Origin: a virus | Direction: 5' to 3' (one strand) | DNA length: 31,069 nucleotides | Virus record (IMG/VR): IMGVR_UViG_3300037108_000013 | Span: 1-31,069 of that record | Shown here: positions 16,585-23,430 of the stretch, in pieces | Layout of the letters: every line of letters begins with the position of its first letter | How positions within the stretch are numbered: position 1 is the first letter of the stretch | Made by a program: the position numbers and the translations under genes | Notes under the pieces: generated by a model | What the model was told of the DNA's origin: nothing | What the model saw: only the letters and a program-made list of their open reading frames with translations | Database searches by the model: none

Positions 16585-16591
16585 ATAAATA
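16585..16591 (-). promoter_or_regulatory. Start-proximal TATTTAT box
   Basis: TATTTAT on the minus strand, 4 nt before the small ORF ATG at 16580, preceded by C as in several other copies. It likely starts the neck-gene transcript, divergent from the lysozyme gene. Confidence 0.5.
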
Positions 16592-16661
16592 GATGATAGA
16601 AAACTAAAAACACAAAAATAAAAACATTTTCAATTATATTTATATATGGATTGATTTTCTC

Positions 16662-16668
16662 TATTTAT
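16662..16668 (+). promoter_or_regulatory. Start-proximal TATTTAT box
   Basis: TATTTAT, 5 nt before the lysozyme ATG at 16674. A second similar stretch (TATATTTATATATG) is about 30 nt further upstream. Confidence 0.5.
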
Positions 16669-16673
16669 TACAT

Positions 16674-17234
16674 ATGATTAAGTTGTCCCAATTGGTAAAA
16701 GAGATTATGGAAGATTTATCGGCGACACCAGCCCCATCGGCTGTGCACCAGCAATCTAGTTCAGAAATTGTTGATAATTTTGCTAATTATATAAAATCTG
16801 TAGAAAATGCCCAAAAATTAGGATACGATGAAGACAAAAAATTATGGCTTCCACATAAATCGTATGAGGGTGGTATGCCTACTATAGGATATGGCCATAA
16901 AATAAAGGATAACCAAGAACTAAAATCTTATACAAATGGTGTTCCTGATAATGTCGTTTCTAAACTTTTATTGAATGATTTGATGATTGCCAACAAAAAA
17001 GTTCACGAGTATATCAAAAGAAAGTATAAAGTTCACTTAGTTTTAAGTAAAAAACAGAATGAAATTTTGGTGGATTATGCTTTCAATTTGGGCGGACTTG
17101 ATAAGTTTCCAAAATTTGTGGATGCTGTATTAAGAAACCGATGGGACATTGCAAGAAATGAGTATGTTAGGAAATCGGGTGGAAAAGAATTGACGGGCAG
17201 GAACAAAGCATTCTATAATAGATATTTACGATGA
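16674..17234 (+). CDS. Phage lysozyme (GH24-like) with capsid-targeting-like leader
   Basis: 186 residues. Leader MIKLSQLVKE (V8, E10) then I-M-E. Residues 38-80 show the muramidase core: Glu44 (S-V-E) as likely acid catalyst, then P-H-K-S-Y-E-G-G-M-P-T-I-G-Y-G-H-K at 60-76 with Thr70. This is the E...T-I-G-Y-G-H pattern of T4-type lysozymes, in the variant with S-x-E-G-G rather than a clear second Asp. Later N-E-I-L-V-D-Y-A-F-N-L-G-G and a C-terminal T-G-R-N-K-A-F-Y-N-R-Y complete the family. It cleaves peptidoglycan. A packaged lysozyme could act on the wall from inside the virion at DNA entry, not in lysis. No signal peptide or holin is nearby. TATTTAT box 5 nt upstream. Confidence 0.85.
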   Translation: MIKLSQLVKEIMEDLSATPAPSAVHQQSSSEIVDNFANYIKSVENAQKLGYDEDKKLWLPHKSYEGGMPTIGYGHKIKDNQELKSYTNGVPDNVVSKLLLNDLMIANKKVHEYIKRKYKVHLVLSKKQNEILVDYAFNLGGLDKFPKFVDAVLRNRWDIARNEYVRKSGGKELTGRNKAFYNRYLR

Positions 17235-17242
17235 GATTAAGT

Positions 17243-17278
17243 GAAAACTCCCACGACCCTAAAGGGATAGGGGTTTTC
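17243..17278. other. Nested inverted repeat (RNA hairpin)
   Basis: GAAAAC and GTTTTC (17243-17248, 17273-17278) pair, with CCC/GGG (17250-17252, 17270-17272) after one bulged base, around a small inner CCC-TAAA-GGG hairpin. No T-run follows, so a classical terminator is doubtful. It could still stabilise the 3' end of the lysozyme mRNA or be a transcription-pausing structure. Confidence 0.5.
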
Positions 17279-17302
17279 AGGCGACACGGACTATAAAATC
17301 CA

Positions 17303-17330
17303 TTGACAATCCATAAAAATATGATATAGT
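17303..17330 (+). promoter_or_regulatory. Consensus sigma70 promoter with leaderless geometry
   Basis: TTGACA at 17303-17308, 16-bp spacer, TATAGT at 17325-17330. The -10 box ends 6 nt before the ATG at 17337, so transcription should start at or next to the A of the start codon. No Shine-Dalgarno sequence lies between. This suggests early, host-polymerase expression of the nucleotidyltransferase gene from a leaderless mRNA. Confidence 0.75.
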
Positions 17331-17336
17331 ATCACA

Positions 17337-18032
17337 ATGACTACTATTCGTATTTTTGAGGTTGGCGGGTCAATTCGTAATGAATTGCTCGGCAAGTCTG
17401 CAAAGGACAGAGATTTTGCTGTGATTGCTCCTGACTATATTACCATGCGACAATACCTTTTAGACAAAGGAGCAACATTTTACCAAGAACGACCACAATA
17501 CGTAAGTATTAGAGCAAAACTATCTCCTCTAGGAGCGGTGGATTTTACTCTTGCTAGAAAAGAGTCGTTTTACACCGACGCAAGACATCCAGACAAAGTT
17601 ACTCCGGCTCTAACCATCGAAGAAGATTTGTCACGAAGAGATTTTCGAATGAATGCTATAGCCCGAGAAATTGGTACACCGGAGTTGATTGATCCGTTTG
17701 GTGGCCAATTAGATATTACTAATAAATGTATCCAATCGGTGGGTAATGCTATAGACAGGTTTAAAGAGGACCGACTTCGTATTTTCAGGTCTATTCGATT
17801 CGCATGTCAATTAGATTTTACTATCGGTCAGGAAGTTAGCAATGCAATTGATGAGTTTAAAAATATTGTAGATTTCGAATCAGTTACAAAAGAAATGATG
17901 CAAATTGAACTTTGCAAAACTTTTAGTTCTGATTGGAGACGTGCAATATCAATTTTACAATTTCACCCGTTTTTATGGGATGTAATAGAAAATAAAGGAA
18001 TATGGTTCAAGCCTACATTAGAAGATAGATGA
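17337..18032 (+). CDS. Class II CCA-adding enzyme / poly(A) polymerase-like nucleotidyltransferase, short
   Basis: 231 residues. All head-domain motifs are visible: G-G-S at 10-12 with R-N-E-L-L-G, metal-binding Asp24 and Asp26 (D-R-D-F), a third carboxylate Asp69 (A-V-D-F), R-R-D-F-R-M-N-A-I-A at 100-109, D-P-F-G-G at 119-123, and E-D-R-L-R-I-F-R-S-I-R-F-A at 144-156. This family adds CCA or A residues to RNA 3' ends. Bacterial enzymes are usually around 400 residues, so the body and tail domains are missing. The catalytic set is intact, so a small nucleotide-adding enzyme acting on tRNA or another RNA is plausible. Unlike its neighbours it has no cargo leader and has a host-type promoter, so it probably acts early in the cytoplasm. 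Confidence 0.88.
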   Translation: MTTIRIFEVGGSIRNELLGKSAKDRDFAVIAPDYITMRQYLLDKGATFYQERPQYVSIRAKLSPLGAVDFTLARKESFYTDARHPDKVTPALTIEEDLSRRDFRMNAIAREIGTPELIDPFGGQLDITNKCIQSVGNAIDRFKEDRLRIFRSIRFACQLDFTIGQEVSNAIDEFKNIVDFESVTKEMMQIELCKTFSSDWRRAISILQFHPFLWDVIENKGIWFKPTLEDR

Positions 18033-18079
18033 TCTCAATAAATCATATCATAACAAAGGCGATATACTATAAAAACGTA

Positions 18080-18086
18080 TATTTAT
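18080..18086 (+). promoter_or_regulatory. Start-proximal TATTTAT box
   Basis: TATTTAT, 6 nt before the metalloprotease ATG at 18093, with no Shine-Dalgarno sequence between. Confidence 0.5.
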
Positions 18087-18092
18087 TAGAAT

Positions 18093-19211
18093 ATGATAAA
18101 AATGGGTCAACTTATAAAAGAAGTATTCGAACTTCCTCCTGAAATTAATACCGAAGCAGAGAGGTTGACCCAACTTATTGCGTCTATGTTTGGTAGAAGT
18201 ATCACAGGTCAGGGATTTCTTCCTTTAACCAAAAAGTATTGGAATGACAATGCTCCATTTTTCAGCATAAAAAGGTCTAATAAAGGAACAAGTTGGGGAG
18301 GGGCTCAGTATGAAATAACATCAAAGAGCGGTCTTTATTCTCCGGTTTATTTATGCGTCACTCATAGTGATGACGACGCGACTTCTGGTTATATACACAA
18401 TGATGGTGAAGCAATATACATTAAAGCTGATGAAAAACATTTTACAGAAAATTTCAAAACATCGGTGGATGAATTGAGAGAAACTATAAAACATGAGTTA
18501 AGACACTACGTTCAAATAAAACAGAAAGTTGGATTTCCTAGAAGAAAACTAATGAGTAAAACATATAATATACATGGATTTACTGATGACCCAAGGTATA
18601 AGAGAACAAGACAACCACATCATCTTAGGGATATAGAATTCAAAACTAATCTACATAGTTATGCCTATTATATAAAGAGAAGTTTACAACAATCTCTTGA
18701 TAAAGGAAGATGGGCAGACCAGTTTAGAAAAATAATTACTGGTCAGTATGATGGTGATGATAGAATTAAGAATTTTTCTGACAATCTAATTGACATGGCC
18801 AAAAGAGACCCGACAAGGTGGAAACAATTTGTTCTTGAATTGTGGAAATTGGTATTTTCATCAAAAAAGAACGTTGATGAAATAAGGAGTCCATATGAGA
18901 AACCATCATTAACTGATAAAAATAGAGGATATATAGGCATCGTTTCACATAACAGAGTTTATGGATATGAAGAAGAAGTTCCAAATGTATATGAAGTTGA
19001 TCATTCTGAAATAGAATATGGTGCCAATGACGGGCGATTTAGGTATGTAACAGAGGGCGGCATAGTATATTGGAATCATTTTCCTCCAACCGATGAAGAA
19101 AGGGAAGTTGTCGAAGAATGGTTAGGAAAGAAAAATATTAAAGTTAACTCTCATAGATGCGCATATACACAACTTCCTCCATTACCACCAATTATCAAAC
19201 CACATGATTAA
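18093..19211 (+). CDS. Zinc metalloprotease-like protein (HELRH) with capsid-targeting-like leader
   Basis: 372 residues. Leader MIKMGQLIKE (I8, E10). The segment L-R-E-T-I-K-H-E-L-R-H-Y-V-Q holds an HExxH zinc site (His134, Glu135, His138), and H-H-L-R-D-I-E-F-K-T-N around Glu182 could give the third ligand, as in gluzincins. The N-terminal part (30-110) is beta-rich. The C-terminal 150 residues are of unknown type. A peptidase that acts on a host protein after injection, or on virion proteins, is the best guess. The substrate is not evident. A TATTTAT box lies 6 nt before the ATG. Its 3' end overlaps the next gene by 8 nt, so the two are translationally linked. Confidence 0.75.
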   Translation: MIKMGQLIKEVFELPPEINTEAERLTQLIASMFGRSITGQGFLPLTKKYWNDNAPFFSIKRSNKGTSWGGAQYEITSKSGLYSPVYLCVTHSDDDATSGYIHNDGEAIYIKADEKHFTENFKTSVDELRETIKHELRHYVQIKQKVGFPRRKLMSKTYNIHGFTDDPRYKRTRQPHHLRDIEFKTNLHSYAYYIKRSLQQSLDKGRWADQFRKIITGQYDGDDRIKNFSDNLIDMAKRDPTRWKQFVLELWKLVFSSKKNVDEIRSPYEKPSLTDKNRGYIGIVSHNRVYGYEEEVPNVYEVDHSEIEYGANDGRFRYVTEGGIVYWNHFPPTDEEREVVEEWLGKKNIKVNSHRCAYTQLPPLPPIIKPHD

Positions 19212-20265
19212 ACTCAAAAATATATTGAAAGAAATTGAAGAAGAAGATGATATGGAATTCATGTATCATCTTAAAGCTTTTGAACTTCGATTGAAAGACG
19301 AATTTCCTCAAATAAATAGTTTGAGTTTAGTATTACGTCCCGGTGGCGATATTCATATTGTTTCAATAGTTATCAGAAAATCGGAAAGACGAAAGGGAAT
19401 AGGAAGAGAAGTTATCAAGAGGATACTCAAATTTGCAGATGACTATGACAAACATGTAACTCTTCATATGGTTCCACAGCCAAGATATAAGGCTAAGTTG
19501 AACAAACTCTATAGAAACTTAGGATTTAGACCAAATAGAGGAAGGCACATGATACCTCAATATTCTAACCCATTTCACGGTATAATGATGCGAAAGCCGG
19601 GTGATAAAACAAGAATTGAAGAAGGTGTTGCACGTCTTGAAAAAGGTGATACAATACTAACAATCCCAACAGAGAAGGGTGATTATAGAGTTAGGGTATT
19701 CAAGTTCAAAAGAGGCGGTATTACCAAATACAACTTCGATATAAATTCTCCACCAGACCACTATGAAAACTATGGTGGTAAACCTATGGCCGTTGGTGGA
19801 ACGTGTCATTTAGGAACTAGTGGCACCAACATAGAACAAGTATATGCAGAATTGGCAGCAACTCTAAAGAAGTTAGGTCTTCCATACGTCCAATCTTTGA
19901 AACTGAAAATCATTGATACAGAAACTCCTGAAAAGCAAGCAATGTTAGATAAACTAGAAGATGTTATAGTCGCATTTCAACAAGAAATGGAAAAGCCAGA
20001 AAATCAGCCAAAACAGTTTGGAATGGGACCGCCTGATTACAGTCAGTGGATTAGTGGCGAAGACGTAAAATATGGAAGGCTACAAAAGACCATCGAAAAC
20101 TATGGCGACTTTTTCATAGTCATCAAATGGGCACAAAGTCCAAGAGACGTAATGAAAGCCAGTGATTTTTTGAAACACTATGAACATATCATAGCAGGTA
20201 AAGAAGCGAAGGGTGACTATGCTAGGGAAGTATTTATAAGAAGTGATCCATTCAAAGGAATATGA
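19204..20265 (+). CDS. GNAT acetyltransferase fused to unknown domain, capsid-targeting-like leader
   Basis: 353 residues. Leader MIKLKNILKE (L8, E10). Residues about 17-130 form a GNAT fold: I-V-S-I-V-I-R-K-S-E then the acetyl-CoA loop R-R-K-G-I-G at 62-67, and L-N-K-L-Y-R-N-L-G-F-R-P near 110, the usual motif B. Residues 140-353 (G-D-Y-R-V-R-V-F-K-F-K, G-G-T-C-H-L-G-T-S-G-T, W-A-Q-S-P-R-D-V) are a second domain I do not recognise. Acetylation of a host protein, toxin or RNA polymerase component on entry is a possible role. No own promoter box; start overlaps the protease gene by 8 nt. Confidence 0.78.
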   Translation: MIKLKNILKEIEEEDDMEFMYHLKAFELRLKDEFPQINSLSLVLRPGGDIHIVSIVIRKSERRKGIGREVIKRILKFADDYDKHVTLHMVPQPRYKAKLNKLYRNLGFRPNRGRHMIPQYSNPFHGIMMRKPGDKTRIEEGVARLEKGDTILTIPTEKGDYRVRVFKFKRGGITKYNFDINSPPDHYENYGGKPMAVGGTCHLGTSGTNIEQVYAELAATLKKLGLPYVQSLKLKIIDTETPEKQAMLDKLEDVIVAFQQEMEKPENQPKQFGMGPPDYSQWISGEDVKYGRLQKTIENYGDFFIVIKWAQSPRDVMKASDFLKHYEHIIAGKEAKGDYAREVFIRSDPFKGI

Positions 20266-20271
20266 TAAAAC

Positions 20272-21027
20272 TCAAACCTTACCATAAAAATTTATTTTTG
20301 GATCTTTTATTCTAATTATTTTACAATTTAAAAAGTTTTTTATTTCGTTTTCTCTTAAAACGTCTTTATCTTTTAGAGTTCCATCTTTATTAAAATGGCG
20401 CCTTTCATCCCACTCATAAACAATATTATTTTCTTTATCATAACCATCCAGCCAATAACTTAATTCTTTTATAAAATATTCACCACCATTTAAAGCGTGT
20501 TGTATATTGCATTCATTTTTCTTATTTAATTGATCAAAATATTTACAAGCATTTACATTATAAGATGGATGAAAATTAGTATGAGTTTTTAATAATCTCT
20601 CTACCATTTGTTTTCTAAACAATCTTTTTAATCTATTACTTGTTTTTCTTCCTTTATTACCATATCCACATCCCGCTTTAATACATGATATACTTCGTTT
20701 TTTATTTGATTGAAAACTCATTACACGATTAGACATCATAATTTTTAGTTCTTTTGATTTTTCTTTCCCATAAATTTCTTCTAAAGTTTTACCCTTTCTA
20801 AAGTCAGCATTTTTTGGTCGTTGTCCCTTTTTAAACCACGATTTTCTCATTTTTTGCAAAGTCTTTTTTGGAACTTTACCGTTTTTGTGAATGGTTGATG
20901 GATGGCCAATTTTAGAACACGACCTACATTTTCTATTTTTACTAATAGATTCGGTCAAACTCCAACGGTCTTTATAAAACACATACTTATTACACGATGG
21001 ACAGTTTTTATAAAAATTAGTCTTCAT
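20272..21027 (-). CDS. Zinc-ribbon/EDxHD homing endonuclease
   Basis: 251 residues, opposite in strand to the cargo genes beside it and ending 6 nt from the GNAT gene stop. Cys9, Cys12, Cys34 and Cys37 form the zinc ribbon. A basic middle region (K-K-T-L-Q-K-M-R-K-S-W-F-K-K-G-Q) follows. The core W-L-D-G-Y-D-K-E-N-N-I-V-Y-E-W-D-E-R-R-H-F (Glu205, Asp207, His211) with K-D-V-L-R-E-N-E-I has the EDxHD nuclease pattern. AAGGAG 8 nt before the ATG is a good ribosome site and lies inside the small ORF 21017-21157. It is more diverged than the pair at 13585 and 23414. Confidence 0.83.
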   Translation of the reverse strand: MKTNFYKNCPSCNKYVFYKDRWSLTESISKNRKCRSCSKIGHPSTIHKNGKVPKKTLQKMRKSWFKKGQRPKNADFRKGKTLEEIYGKEKSKELKIMMSNRVMSFQSNKKRSISCIKAGCGYGNKGRKTSNRLKRLFRKQMVERLLKTHTNFHPSYNVNACKYFDQLNKKNECNIQHALNGGEYFIKELSYWLDGYDKENNIVYEWDERRHFNKDGTLKDKDVLRENEIKNFLNCKIIRIKDPKINFYGKV

Positions 21028-21157
21028 TAGATAACTCCTTTAATTTTTTCTTTTTGTTGTAATACCGCTTAGCATTTTCGGCTAATCTTTTTAGTCTCTC
21101 TTCCAACGTTTGATTGGAACGGTGTCTTCCTCTTTTTTTCTTTTCTTCCTTTATCAT
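21017..21157 (-). CDS. Small basic protein overlapping endonuclease start
   Basis: 46 residues, mostly Lys, Arg and Glu: E-E-K-K-K-R-G-R-H-R (AT-hook-like R-G-R), T-L-E-E-R-L-K-R-L-A-E-N-A-K-R-Y-Y-N-K-K-K-K. Composition and the Y-Y-N/R-N pattern recall the two small ORFs before the DUF723 nucleases, although sequence identity is low. Again the nuclease ATG overlaps it in the +1 frame. TATTTAT ends 6 nt before its ATG. Probably a leader or DNA-binding partner gene of the mobile unit. Confidence 0.6.
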   Translation of the reverse strand: MIKEEKKKRGRHRSNQTLEERLKRLAENAKRYYNKKKKLKELSNED

Positions 21158-21163
21158 ATGATA

Positions 21164-21170
21164 ATAAATA
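21164..21170 (-). promoter_or_regulatory. Start-proximal TATTTAT box
   Basis: TATTTAT on the minus strand, 6 nt before the small ORF ATG at 21157; divergent from the box at 21199. Confidence 0.5.
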
Positions 21171-21198
21171 TAAGTCAGATTAGTGAAAAAGGCAAATA

Positions 21199-21205
21199 TA
21201 TTTAT
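21199..21205 (+). promoter_or_regulatory. Start-proximal TATTTAT box
   Basis: TATTTAT, 6 nt before the ATG at 21212; it decides this start for the 2H phosphoesterase-family gene over the upstream in-frame ATG. Confidence 0.5.
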
Positions 21206-21211
21206 TGTTAT

Positions 21212-21961
21212 ATGATTAAATTGGGTGAAATGTTAACCGAAAATAGGGATTTATCTGCCCGGCGTGGATGTTTGATGTGTATGGTATCAAAAAAGGATTC
21301 TGACCTCATAGTAGAATTTGGAAAACGATTAATAAAAGATGAAGATTTGTATGTAGAAAATAATGAATATGGGCGAGAAAGTTCCCCATGTCATATAACA
21401 CTACGGTACGGATTTTTAAAGGATTTAAATGAGTTAGAAATCAGACAACTTCTTCAAAACCAAAAACCATTTATGGTAGAAATTATAGGACTGAATAAAT
21501 TTGAAAATCCACCAAAATACTCAGTTTCCGTATTTAAAGTTAATAGTCCTGTGTTAAAACAATTAAATGAAATGTCAGGTATATATTTGAATGAGAATGA
21601 TTACCCTGAATATTTGCCTCATTTAACGTTATGTTATACTAAACCGAACGCAAATATTCCTGTTAAGGAAGGACTAAAATTAAAAACTCTTATTACAGAA
21701 ATATGCTATAGCCCGATTCAGGGTGGTAAATCTTATTTCAATTTAGACGAAGGAAATATCCATCATGATATTGATAGTCAAATTGCTCGTCTTGAACAAG
21801 AATGGGAACGGTTGGATGCTATGGGTGGAAATACCGGTGGCAGACAACAGGATATAGAACAGGAACTTATACACCTTAGATACGAAAAGGAAGGTCAACC
21901 TTTGGGCCCAAATGACCCTAAATCAAAAGAACTTTGGGATAAATTGAAGCAATCAATATAA
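21212..21961 (+). CDS. 2H phosphoesterase-family protein with capsid-targeting-like leader
   Basis: 249 residues from the ATG at 21212, chosen because TATTTAT ends 6 nt upstream and the protein then starts with the leader MIKLGEMLTE (L8, E10); an in-frame ATG at 21110 lacks both. Two H-x-T-h motifs, His61-Ile-Thr-Leu and His137-Leu-Thr-Leu, about 75 residues apart, define the 2H phosphoesterase superfamily (LigT, CPDase, tRNA-ligase CPD domains, phage Acb1). Such enzymes open 2',3'-cyclic phosphates or cleave cyclic oligonucleotides. The C-terminal 60 residues are a charged helix (I-A-R-L-E-Q-E-W-E-R-L). Its stop overlaps the next start (TAATG). Confidence 0.78.
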   Translation: MIKLGEMLTENRDLSARRGCLMCMVSKKDSDLIVEFGKRLIKDEDLYVENNEYGRESSPCHITLRYGFLKDLNELEIRQLLQNQKPFMVEIIGLNKFENPPKYSVSVFKVNSPVLKQLNEMSGIYLNENDYPEYLPHLTLCYTKPNANIPVKEGLKLKTLITEICYSPIQGGKSYFNLDEGNIHHDIDSQIARLEQEWERLDAMGGNTGGRQQDIEQELIHLRYEKEGQPLGPNDPKSKELWDKLKQSI

Positions 21962-22863
21962 TGATTAAACTAAAATCACTATTAGAAGAAAATGTGTATG
22001 AATATTTCTATCATGCAACGACTCCAAATGCGTTGCCTAACATAGTAAATCGCGGTCTTATGCCTTCGGAAAATACAAATTGGGGTGGAGACTTGGGAAA
22101 ATTTAGTGAAGGAAAAATATTTGTTACCAAAAAATTCCGAACGGCGAATTATTATGGGAATATTATATGGAGAAACAACTCAAATAGATATCGTCCCATA
22201 TTAAGATTTAAATATAATAAACTTCGCTTTATACCCGATAAACGATCGACCGATGATTTTTATGTAGAATTTACACTCAAGGCGCGTTTTGAGATGTTCG
22301 TGTATAATGAAAATACTAAAATAGAAACAGAACATAATGGAGATATGTGGTTTAATGAACATACTGGACATTGGAGGCCGTTGACGAAAGAACTATCAGA
22401 GAGTATTTCAACAGGAGAATGGGATGGGGAGGAACCAGAAAATTATGAAGATTTAAAAGAAATAGAATATCCTCTTGCTAAGAAGGGCGAACTTCAATCT
22501 TATGAAGGTATGGCTGACTGGAAAGGTAAAATCGTTTGGATGTCCCCTGACAAATTCTTGAGCTTGGTTCTCCCTCTAAATTATCCAGAGGTTGATAAAT
22601 TGAAGAAAGTAACAAAACGATTAAGAAGAAATTTACCCATTGATTTTTTGGTACTAAAAGTCAACGCAGAGGAAAATAGAGTAGTGGGTCATGAGGGAAG
22701 ACATAGAGCATTAGTATCTAAAAAATTGGGAATTGAAAAGGTTCCTGTGTTAGTATATTTTGCTGAATATAACGACGCATATCCAAGAGTCCCTAAATGG
22801 ACACAACAACAGCACGACTACGCCGACAAGGCAGAATTCGAGCGTGAACGCCCACAGGAGTAA
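21961..22863 (+). CDS. ADP-ribosyltransferase-like plus ParB-like fusion, capsid-targeting-like leader
   Basis: 300 residues. Leader MIKLKSLLEE (L8, E10). Residues 15-110 look like an ART/PARP-type fold: Y-F-Y-H-A-T-T (15-21), I-V-N-R-G-L-M-P-S, G-K-I-F-V-T-K at 51-57 and A-N-Y-Y-G, then R-P-I-L-R-F-K. Residues about 195-270 match a ParB/sulfiredoxin-like domain: M-S-P-D-K-F-L-S-L, I-D-F-L-V-L-K-V, and the signature V-V-G-H-E-G-R-H-R-A (241-250) with L-G-I-E-K-V-P-V. T4 Alt is a packaged ADP-ribosyltransferase, so an injected ART is precedented. The fusion recalls phage polyvalent proteins. Catalytic competence cannot be judged by eye. Confidence 0.7.
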   Translation: MIKLKSLLEENVYEYFYHATTPNALPNIVNRGLMPSENTNWGGDLGKFSEGKIFVTKKFRTANYYGNIIWRNNSNRYRPILRFKYNKLRFIPDKRSTDDFYVEFTLKARFEMFVYNENTKIETEHNGDMWFNEHTGHWRPLTKELSESISTGEWDGEEPENYEDLKEIEYPLAKKGELQSYEGMADWKGKIVWMSPDKFLSLVLPLNYPEVDKLKKVTKRLRRNLPIDFLVLKVNAEENRVVGHEGRHRALVSKKLGIEKVPVLVYFAEYNDAYPRVPKWTQQQHDYADKAEFERERPQE

Positions 22864-22870
22864 TATTTAT
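22864..22870 (+). promoter_or_regulatory. Start-proximal TATTTAT box
   Basis: TATTTAT, 5 nt before the ATG at 22876, squeezed into the 12-nt gap after the ART-ParB-like gene. Confidence 0.5.
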
Positions 22871-22875
22871 AACCA

Positions 22876-23430
22876 ATGAAACTTGCAACATTAATCAAAA
22901 TCAATGAGTGGATTAGTCACGCCCCAGCCGTGAATGCTAATCCTGACTCTAAATTGCGTCCTGTTCCGGGCGGATGGAATGATAACTCACCTAACTGGAA
23001 TGATAGTGTAGAAAATTGGGATGGAATTATTGAGGGTGGTAAAGGACAATATTTTTGTTACGTTGAGAGTAACGATTGGGAGAAGAAGCGTTCAGGAGCC
23101 ATCGTTTATATTACAGAAGATGATAAACCTCACAAGATTTGGATGAAGATAAAGACTCACGGGCTACGCAAAAAGAACGATACCAATGAAAGCTATAAAG
23201 AACGTGTAAGAAAGCACACCAATAAGGTTGCTAAGTCTTGGATGAGTGAAGCAAAAAAATTATACAAAAACGTTGAGATTAACGAAGCAGGTAATCCAGT
23301 TCCTATTACATGGAAACAGGCTTTCCGCGAGGCAATGCAAGATGATAAGGTAAAAGAGTGGATGGCAGAGTGTGGCGAACAGGAAATAGCCCCTCTGGCC
23401 GACCCTGTGAATTTTACAAACACTGTATAG
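22876..23430 (+). CDS. Hypothetical protein with capsid-targeting-like leader
   Basis: 184 residues, unrecognised. It begins MKLATLIKINEWISHA, a slightly shifted form of the leader with I-N-E at 9-11. The body is Trp- and Lys-rich (G-G-W-N-D-N-S-P-N-W-N-D-S-V-E-N-W-D), with a beta region (Q-Y-F-C-Y-V-E, G-A-I-V-Y-I-T-E-D-D) then helical basic stretches (S-Y-K-E-R-V-R-K-H-T-N-K-V-A-K-S-W). No catalytic motif seen. TATTTAT ends 5 nt before the ATG, although the upstream gene stops only 13 nt before the ATG. The 3' end overlaps the convergent endonuclease gene by 17 nt. Confidence 0.75.
   Translation: MKLATLIKINEWISHAPAVNANPDSKLRPVPGGWNDNSPNWNDSVENWDGIIEGGKGQYFCYVESNDWEKKRSGAIVYITEDDKPHKIWMKIKTHGLRKKNDTNESYKERVRKHTNKVAKSWMSEAKKLYKNVEINEAGNPVPITWKQAFREAMQDDKVKEWMAECGEQEIAPLADPVNFTNTV

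Noticed and set aside
17243-17278. Rho-independent terminator after the lysozyme gene
   Set aside because: The stem has a bulge and no T-run follows on either strand; reported only as a hairpin.
17240-17310. Possible tRNA in the gap before the CCA-adding enzyme gene
   Set aside because: One stretch resembles an anticodon loop, but no acceptor or T-arm with a GTTC-type loop can be formed and stems mismatch.
21110-21211. Longer N-terminus for the 2H phosphoesterase-family gene
   Set aside because: It would add a hydrophobic stretch overlapping the divergent small ORF, and the TATTTAT box plus leader favour the ATG at 21212.
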